Position numbers and translations under genes: made by a program
In this document: piece after piece, positions 6,982 through 11,641 of the stretch
How positions within the stretch are numbered: the stretch's first letter is position 1
How the letters are laid out: every line of letters starts with the position of its first letter
The notes under the pieces: generated by a model
Told to the model about the DNA's origin: nothing
Database searches by the model: none
What the model saw: only the letters and a program-made list of their open reading frames with translations
Assembly (NCBI GenBank): GCA_947068385.1
Contig: CAMTBF010000063.1
Coordinates: forward strand, 1-11,641
Direction: 5' to 3'
DNA: 11,641 bases
Source of the DNA: an uncultured Lachnospiraceae bacterium
GTDB lineage: Bacteria; Bacillota; Clostridia; Lachnospirales; Lachnospiraceae

Positions 6982-7998
6982 TCACACTGGCCAGGGGAGA
7001 TCGGAGACCTCTATCTTCTTGTCCCGGAGCATCAGCTCCCGCACCGCCCGATCCGCGCTCTTTCCCTGGAAAAGGACCTGGTTCACCTGCTCGATGATGG
7101 GCAGCTGCACCTGGTACTTCTCCGCCAGCGCCATGGCGGCCTTGGCGGAATACACGCCCTCCACCACCATCTTCACCTCCGCCATGGCCTCGTCACAGGT
7201 CTTCCCCTGTCCGATCAGGATGCCTGCCCGGCGGTTCCTGGAGTGCATGCTGGCGCAGGTGACGATCAGGTCGCCGATGCCCGTCAGGCCGCAGAAGGTC
7301 TCGAACTTGCCGCCCATGGCCGTGCCCAGCCTGGCGATCTCCGTGATGCCCCGGGTGATCAGCGCCGCCTTCGTATTGTCCCCGTAGCCCAGCCCGTCGG
7401 CGATGCCCGCCGCCAGCGCCACCACGTTCTTCAGGGCCCCGCCCAGCTCCATCCCCAAGATATCCGGGCTCACATAGACCCGGAACACCTCGTTCATGAA
7501 CAGGTTCTGGATATACTCGGCAGTGGCCTTGGACCTTGCGCCTACTACTATGGTAGTAGGAACGCCGCGGCCCACCTCCTCCGCATGGGAGGGGCCGGAC
7601 ATCACGGCCACGTCCGCCTGGGGAATCTCCTCCTCGATGATCTCGGAGAGGGTCATCAGGGTGCGCTCCTCGATGCCCTTGGCCACATTCAGGATTTTCT
7701 GGCCCTCAGCCACATAGGGCTTCAGCCTGTGGGCAGTGGCTCTGGTATAGGAGCTTGCCACCGCCATGACCAGCAGGTCCCTGCCCTCCACGGCCTCCCG
7801 TTCGTCCACCGTGAACACCATGTCCTCCGCCAGCTTCACGCCGGGCAGCATTCTGTGCTCATGGCTCTCCTGCAGCATCCGGATTTCCGCCTCCAGGGCC
7901 GACCACACGGTGACCTCATGTCCGTTCTTATGCAGCAGAACCGCCAGGGCGATGCCCCAGCTTCCGCCTCCGATGATGCTTATCCTGCAACGTTCCAT
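6982..7998 (-). CDS. gpsA: NAD(P)H-dependent glycerol-3-phosphate dehydrogenase
   Basis: A 338-residue cytosolic enzyme that reduces dihydroxyacetone phosphate to sn-glycerol-3-phosphate, the backbone for phospholipids. The N-terminal Rossmann fold is marked by IIGGGSWGIALA (8-19). Further family motifs are NVAKGIE (about 104-110), SGPSHAEEV (134-142), LGGALKNVVALAAG with the expected catalytic Lys190, DNTKAALITRG (about 207-217) and FCGLTGIGDLIVTC followed by SRNRR. Length is typical of the family. The ATG at 7998 lies 3 nt after the plsY stop and has an AGGGGG site inside the end of plsY, so translation is probably coupled. The product feeds directly into PlsY, encoded just upstream. A 20-bp inverted repeat (7541-7560) lies inside the gene over the Pro-Thr-Thr-Ile-Val-Val codons and is probably incidental. 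Confidence 0.97.
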   Translation of the reverse strand: MERCRISIIGGGSWGIALAVLLHKNGHEVTVWSALEAEIRMLQESHEHRMLPGVKLAEDMVFTVDEREAVEGRDLLVMAVASSYTRATAHRLKPYVAEGQKILNVAKGIEERTLMTLSEIIEEEIPQADVAVMSGPSHAEEVGRGVPTTIVVGARSKATAEYIQNLFMNEVFRVYVSPDILGMELGGALKNVVALAAGIADGLGYGDNTKAALITRGITEIARLGTAMGGKFETFCGLTGIGDLIVTCASMHSRNRRAGILIGQGKTCDEAMAEVKMVVEGVYSAKAAMALAEKYQVQLPIIEQVNQVLFQGKSADRAVRELMLRDKKIEVSDLPWPV

Positions 7999-8001
7999 GC
8001 C

Positions 8002-8673
8002 TCAATCCCCCTTTTCCGTCACGTCCACCTTGTTCTTTTTGAGCAGATATGTCCTTCTCTCGTTGCCGTGCAGCAGGCGGACGATGTTCTCCCGGTGCTT
8101 CCAGTACGCCAATGCCGCCAGCAGGAACGAGAGGACATACATCTCGATCAAATGGGCCTGGGACATTTCGCCGAACACCCCGCTCTGCCCGCAGACCACC
8201 ATCTCTATCACGAAGCCCAGATATACCAGAAGCGACCCCAGCGACACCAGATGGGTGGTGAAGAAGATGCCGAAGAACACCGCCACGCCCATGACCACGA
8301 AGTAAGGGTGGAAGGACAGGATCAGTCCCGCCGTGGCGGCGATTCCCTTTCCTCCCTTGAACCCCATGTAGAAGGGATAATTATGTCCCAGGATGACCCC
8401 CGCCGCCGTATAGAGGCAGAGCAGGTATATCATGTCCGGATAGCGGCTCCCGAACAGGAGCCTTGCGACCACCACCGCCAGGATACATTTCAGGCAGTCC
8501 CCGGCCAGCACGATGAGCCCCGCCTTGGTCCCCAGCACCCGCAGGGTGTTGGTGGTCCCCGCATTCCCGCTTCCGTGCTGCCTGATGTCGATTCCGTGGG
8601 CCTTGCCGTAAAAGTACGCCGTCTGGAACAGACCGAACGCATAGCCCATCAGCAAACAGATTATCCTTTCCAT
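8002..8673 (-). CDS. plsY: Acyl-phosphate:glycerol-3-phosphate acyltransferase PlsY
   Basis: A 223-residue membrane enzyme that transfers an acyl group from acyl-phosphate (made by PlsX) to the 1-position of glycerol-3-phosphate, giving lysophosphatidic acid. Seen: an N-terminal membrane helix; motif 1 GSGNAGTTNTLR (34-45); motif 2 GHNYPFYMGFKGGKGIA (96-112); further hydrophobic segments; and the typical basic end KHRENIVRLLHGNERR. About five to seven membrane helices are expected. I chose the ATG at 8673 because AAGGAG lies 10 nt upstream and the protein starts at the first helix; the frame extends to 8739 but those starts lack a ribosome site and overlap der. It starts 4 nt after the der stop and ends 3 nt before gpsA, so the acceptor-making enzyme and the acyltransferase are likely translated together. 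Confidence 0.96.
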   Translation of the reverse strand: MERIICLLMGYAFGLFQTAYFYGKAHGIDIRQHGSGNAGTTNTLRVLGTKAGLIVLAGDCLKCILAVVVARLLFGSRYPDMIYLLCLYTAAGVILGHNYPFYMGFKGGKGIAATAGLILSFHPYFVVMGVAVFFGIFFTTHLVSLGSLLVYLGFVIEMVVCGQSGVFGEMSQAHLIEMYVLSFLLAALAYWKHRENIVRLLHGNERRTYLLKKNKVDVTEKGD

Positions 8674-8677
8674 GGCC

Positions 8678-10018
8678 TTACTGCTCCTTTTCATTTCGTT
8701 CTCTGATGATGAACCGCAGAGGCGTTCCCCGGAATCCAAAGGTCTGCCGGATCTGGTTCTCGATGTATCTGGTGTAGGAGAAGTGCATCAGCTCCTTCTT
8801 GTTCACGAAGATGACGAAGGTGGGCGGCTTCACGGCCACCTGGGTGATGTAGTAGAGCTTCAGCCGTTTGCCCTTGTCGGAGGGAGGCTGCTGCATGGCC
8901 ACCGCCTCGGCCATGATCTCGTTCAGCACGCCCGTGGCCACCCGCATGGCATGGTTCTCGCTGACCATGTCGATGACGTCGAAGAGCTTGTGCAGCCGCT
9001 GTCCCGTCAGCGCCGATATGAAGATGATCTCCGCATAGGGCATGTAGGACAAGACGCCTCGCACCTTTTCCGTGACCCGGTAGATGGTCTTGTCGTCCTT
9101 CTCCACCGCGTCCCATTTGTTCACCGCGATGATCACCGCCTTGCCCCTGTCATGGGCGATGCCCGCGATCTTCGCGTCCTGCTCGCTGACGCCCTCCACC
9201 GCGTCGATCACCAGCACCACGATGTCAGACCGCTCGATGGCGCTCACGGCCCGCACGATCATGTACCGCTCCAGCTCCTCCTTTATCTTGTTCTTCCGGC
9301 GGAGCCCTGCAGTGTCGATGAAGACATATTCCTTTCCGTTATGGACGATCTCCGTGTCCACGGCATCCCGGGTGGTTCCCGCGATCTCCGACACGATTAG
9401 GCGCTCCTCCCCCAGGAGCTTGTTGATCAGGGAGGACTTCCCCACGTTGGGCTTGCCAACGATGGCCACCCTGGTGCGCTCGTCCTCTTCCTCCCCTGCG
9501 CCCTCCGTGTCGAAATGGGAGACCACCTCCTCCAGCATGTCCCCCAGGCCCAGCTTGTTCACCGCGGAGACGGGATGGGGCTCTCCGATGCCCAGATTGT
9601 AGAATTCGAAGACATCGGCGGAATACTTGTTCACGCTGTCCACCTTGTTCACCACCAGCACCACCGGCTTGTGGGAGCGCCGCAGCATGTCCGCCACCTT
9701 GTCGTCCGCGTCCACCAGGCCCTGCTTCACGTCTACCAGGAAGATGATCACGTCCGCCGTGTCGATGGCGACTTGGGCCTGGGCCCGCATCTGGGACAGG
9801 ATGATGTCCTTGCTGTCCGGTTCGATGCCGCCTGTGTCGATCAAGGTGAACGTCCTGTCCAGCCAGGTCACATCCGTGTAGATCCTGTCCCTGGTGATGC
9901 CCGGGGTGTCCTGCACGATGGATATCCGCTCTCCGGCCAGGGCATTGAACAGGGTGGATTTCCCTACATTGGGCCTGCCCACCACTGCCACGATCGGTTT
10001 CCTGCTTCTCTTTGCCAT
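8678..10018 (-). CDS. der: Ribosome-assembly GTPase Der (EngA)
   Basis: A 446-residue protein with two tandem GTPase domains and a C-terminal KH-like domain, the unique Der/EngA architecture; it acts in 50S ribosomal subunit maturation. Domain 1: G1 GRPNVGKS (14-21), TPGITRD (38-44), G3 DTGG (61-64), G4 NKVD (124-127). An acidic linker (about 170-182) joins domain 2: G1 GKPNVGKS (188-195), [18 protein letters not shown]. The KH-like part runs from about 350 to the end. All nucleotide-binding motifs are intact and the length is normal. The ATG at 10018 has GGAGG 7 nt upstream; that site overlaps the last codons of the preceding gene, whose stop is only 2 nt away. The frame continues tightly into plsY, 4 nt downstream. 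Confidence 0.98.
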   Translation of the reverse strand: MAKRSRKPIVAVVGRPNVGKSTLFNALAGERISIVQDTPGITRDRIYTDVTWLDRTFTLIDTGGIEPDSKDIILSQMRAQAQVAIDTADVIIFLVDVKQGLVDADDKVADMLRRSHKPVVLVVNKVDSVNKYSADVFEFYNLGIGEPHPVSAVNKLGLGDMLEEVVSHFDTEGAGEEEDERTRVAIVGKPNVGKSSLINKLLGEERLIVSEIAGTTRDAVDTEIVHNGKEYVFIDTAGLRRKNKIKEELERYMIVRAVSAIERSDIVVLVIDAVEGVSEQDAKIAGIAHDRGKAVIIAVNKWDAVEKDDKTIYRVTEKVRGVLSYMPYAEIIFISALTGQRLHKLFDVIDMVSENHAMRVATGVLNEIMAEAVAMQQPPSDKGKRLKLYYITQVAVKPPTFVIFVNKKELMHFSYTRYIENQIRQTFGFRGTPLRFIIRERNEKEQ

Positions 10019-10020
10019 AA

Positions 10021-11385
10021 TTATACCTCCCTGCGCGCTTCCCGCGCCGTGTTCCCCGCCGCGAGTATGGACTCCACAAAGTCTTTTCCGCTTGATTTTA
10101 CAATATTAATCGGCACTTGTAAAGCCTTTTCCAGTTCCGGGAGCCTACAATCGTCCAAAAACACGTCCTCGCCGCTGCGCAGCACGTTCTCCGGCAGCAA
10201 GAGGCACTGTCCCAGGGCCTTGTCCCGAAGCTGCGCCAGGAGATCCTGGCCCGTGATCAGCCCGGACACCGTGATCAGCTCCCCGAAGAAGAAATTCGTG
10301 ATGGGATAGACCAGGATCCTCAGCCCCGGACAGCTCTCCTCCAGCCGTCTGGCCATCCTCTGGATGTAGGGAAAAGCCAGCTTTCCTGTGGCAATGGACA
10401 GCTCCCGCCCCGGCCGGAAGTCCGGAAAACCGTCCTCTTTCTTACGCCTGTCCATCTCCTCCTCGAATTCGTCCGTCATGAGCCGCAGCATCCCCACGCC
10501 GTTCTCCAGCTGCAGATACCCGTCGTACCGCTCCGCCTCCGGCAGCTCCCTTCCCGCCAGGATGTACCACTCATCGCTGGCATGGACGAAATGTGTGCCG
10601 TATTCCGCGAAGCACTCCCGCTGGAATCCCTCTATCAGGTCAATCACCGCAGCCGCCCCTTCCCCGTCAAAAGGCTCCAAAGGGTACAGGCCCTCACGGT
10701 ATTTCGTCAATCCCACAGGCACCACGGACACGCTCTCCAGATTGGGGATGTACTTCATCAGCTCCCTGATGCTGTGTTCCAGCTCCCTGCCGTCATTGAG
10801 CCCCTTGCAGAGCACGATCTGCCCGTTCATATGGATGTCGGCCGCCATGAGCCTGTCCACCTTCTTCAGGGCCTCCCCGGCGAAGCGGTTGTTCAGCATC
10901 CTGCAGCGGAGCTCCGGGTTCATGGCGTGGAAGGAGATGTTGATGGGGGAGAGCCGGTATCTGCAGATTCTGTCGATGTCGTGATCCGACATGTTGGTCA
11001 GGGTCACATAGTTCCCCTGCAGGAACGAAAGCCTGGAATCATCGTCCTTGAAATACAAAGTGTCCCGCATGCCGGGGGGCATCTGGTCGATGAAGCAGAA
11101 CACGCACTTATTGTGGCAGTGCCTGTACTCGTCCATCAGGCCGCTCTCGAACTCCAGCCCCAGATCCTCGTCATAGTCCTTGTCCACCTCCAGGAGCCAC
11201 TGCTCCCCGTCCGGCTTCTCCAGCAGCAGCTCGATATAGGTGTCCTGTATCATGAACTGGTAGTCGAATATGTCCTCCACCTCCATGCCGTCGATGGCGA
11301 CCAGCCTGTCCCCGGCTGCGATCTCCAGCTCCTCCCCAATGCTTCCGGGCAACACCCGCTTTACGATATGCATTCTGTTCTGCAT
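10021..11385 (-). CDS. PDZ / radical-SAM / DUF512 protein
   Basis: A 454-residue protein of the DUF512 family (the group of TIGR03279 putative radical SAM enzymes), commonly found next to der in Clostridia; no reaction is established. Seen: an N-terminal PDZ-like region (1 to about 65, with [20 protein letters not shown]), a cysteine cluster [13 protein letters not shown] with Cys90, Cys94 and Cys97 spaced C-x3-C-x2-C as expected for a [4Fe-4S] cluster, a radical-SAM-like barrel (about 85-290) and the C-terminal DUF512 region. No signal peptide or membrane helix is visible, so it is cytosolic. I chose the ATG at 11385, which has AAGGAG 6 nt upstream; an internal Met (11373) is not spaced correctly. 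It is the first gene of the operon and is probably transcribed from the minus-strand promoter near 11461-11490. Its stop is 2 nt before der, which suggests a related role, but that is inference. Confidence 0.93.
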   Translation of the reverse strand: MQNRMHIVKRVLPGSIGEELEIAAGDRLVAIDGMEVEDIFDYQFMIQDTYIELLLEKPDGEQWLLEVDKDYDEDLGLEFESGLMDEYRHCHNKCVFCFIDQMPPGMRDTLYFKDDDSRLSFLQGNYVTLTNMSDHDIDRICRYRLSPINISFHAMNPELRCRMLNNRFAGEALKKVDRLMAADIHMNGQIVLCKGLNDGRELEHSIRELMKYIPNLESVSVVPVGLTKYREGLYPLEPFDGEGAAAVIDLIEGFQRECFAEYGTHFVHASDEWYILAGRELPEAERYDGYLQLENGVGMLRLMTDEFEEEMDRRKKEDGFPDFRPGRELSIATGKLAFPYIQRMARRLEESCPGLRILVYPITNFFFGELITVSGLITGQDLLAQLRDKALGQCLLLPENVLRSGEDVFLDDCRLPELEKALQVPINIVKSSGKDFVESILAAGNTAREARREV

Positions 11386-11432
11386 CTGTCTCTCCTTTTT
11401 CCTGTCCGTTCAAGCCAGGGCGCAAAATTTCC

Positions 11433-11463
11433 TTGACGCGCCACCGGCATGATGATATATAAT
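11433..11463 (+). promoter_or_regulatory. Strong candidate sigma-A promoter facing right
   Basis: TTGACG (11433-11438) is followed by a perfect TATAAT at 11458-11463 (19-nt spacer) or TATATA at 11456-11461 (17-nt spacer). It lies about 38-45 nt before the ATG at 11501, which has GGAGG 5 nt upstream. The combination of promoter and ribosome site marks a real divergent gene start. The -10 shares bases with the leftward promoter, so RNA polymerase may compete for the two directions. Confidence 0.6.
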
Positions 11464-11490
11464 ATAGTTACAACTAGTTTTTTACACCAA
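11461..11490 (-). promoter_or_regulatory. Candidate promoter of the DUF512-der-plsY-gpsA operon
   Basis: On the minus strand TATATT (11461-11466, five of six -10 bases) lies 18 nt after TTGGTG (11485-11490, a weak -35 with three of six). It is the most AT-rich part of the 115-bp gap (11386-11500) and sits about 75 nt upstream of the operon's first ATG. Its -10 overlaps the -10 of the opposing promoter. Confidence 0.45.
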
Positions 11491-11500
11491 TGGAGGATAT

Positions 11501-11605
11501 ATGCCTAATTTACACGAGATTGAGAACGCCATGCCTGTAGCTCCTTTAAAGATCATCGCCCTCTCCTCCGCCCGGAAAATGGGGGAGCGGGTCATCTCCT
11601 CATAG
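11501..11605 (+). pseudogene. Truncated start of a probable ribose-phosphate pyrophosphokinase gene
   Basis: The ATG at 11501 has a strong GGAGG site and a good promoter. It opens a frame of only 34 codons, ending at TAG 11603-11605. Residues 12-31, running from PVAPLKIIAL to MGERV, resemble from memory the N-terminus of the long clostridial ribose-phosphate pyrophosphokinases (PRPP synthases), which continue with a V(N/D)xYLVxWR-like stretch. Here the resemblance is lost after codon 31 (about base 11593), and no other plus frame restores it before the window ends. I therefore read it as a gene start cut off by a rearrangement, an insertion or an assembly join. It could instead be a short leader peptide. 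The Prs identity is from recall of the family, not a search. Confidence 0.45.
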
Positions 11606-11640
11606 GCATGTCCCAGATAGTCCCTGACTCCCTGGATGGA
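11587..11640 (-). pseudogene. Possible C-terminal fragment of a tyrosine recombinase/integrase
   Basis: On the minus strand, from the window edge, the frame reads SIQGVRDYLGHAYEEMTR. This resembles the conserved LGH box of phage-type integrases (pattern VRDYLGHAS-x-EMT-x-x-Y): the His, the Glu four residues later and the Thr six residues later all fit. The catalytic Tyr expected nine residues after the His is replaced by Pro, because the resemblance ends at about 11587-11592, exactly where the opposing gene start loses its own. The frame runs on as antisense to that gene until TAA at 11482-11484. Only 18 residues support this call, so chance resemblance is possible. Confidence 0.33.
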
Positions 11641-11641
11641 T

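Noticed and set aside
7541..7560. A 20-bp inverted repeat (8-bp arms) inside gpsA
   Set aside because: It falls on the codons of a common Pro-Thr-Thr-Ile-Val-Val stretch in a conserved gene. No sign of a regulatory role.
6886..8706. A 606-codon plus-strand frame across gpsA and plsY
   Set aside because: It is antisense to two well-identified genes, is His/Gln-rich and shows no family motif.

Overview
The window is GC-rich, densely coded DNA, most likely from the chromosome of a Clostridia-type Firmicute, with Lachnospiraceae the best guess. Three things point there: the tight gene order radical-SAM/DUF512 - der - plsY - gpsA, strong GGAGG-type ribosome sites, and a large cytosolic PAS hybrid histidine kinase of a kind common in gut Lachnospiraceae. 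No rRNA, tRNA, CRISPR array or complete mobile element is visible. No stretch over 130 bp lacks a gene, apart from the disrupted right end.

Layout from left to right. Positions 1-3156 (+) hold a soluble hybrid sensor kinase (PAS, PAS, PAS-like, HisKA, HATPase, REC, REC) whose start lies outside the window. It converges with a minus-strand block, and the two stop codons overlap. The last 54 bp of the first minus-strand gene (a MATE efflux protein, 3153-4565) are three exact copies of an 18-bp unit. Next come a type-B carboxylesterase (4650-5987) and a ZIP-family metal transporter (6116-6919). Then comes the core operon, transcribed leftwards from about 11.46 kb: a PDZ/radical-SAM/DUF512 protein (10021-11385), the ribosome-assembly GTPase Der (8678-10018), the acyl-phosphate:glycerol-3-phosphate acyltransferase PlsY (8002-8673) and glycerol-3-phosphate dehydrogenase GpsA (6982-7998). 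These four are separated by only 2-4 nt, so translation is probably coupled. GpsA makes the sn-glycerol-3-phosphate that PlsY acylates, so these two genes encode consecutive steps at the start of phospholipid synthesis.

Right end (11386-11641). A 115-bp divergent control region carries a good sigma-A-like promoter on each strand, with overlapping -10 boxes. The plus-strand promoter and a strong ribosome site lead into a frame that resembles the N-terminus of a clostridial ribose-phosphate pyrophosphokinase. That frame stops after 34 codons. Where the resemblance ends, the opposite strand resembles the LGH box of a tyrosine recombinase. This looks like a junction between two unrelated pieces of DNA, either a real insertion or rearrangement, or a chimeric sequence end. 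It is the least ordinary part of the window. The rest is mainly housekeeping and common accessory genes, and I see no clear new defence or biosynthetic system.
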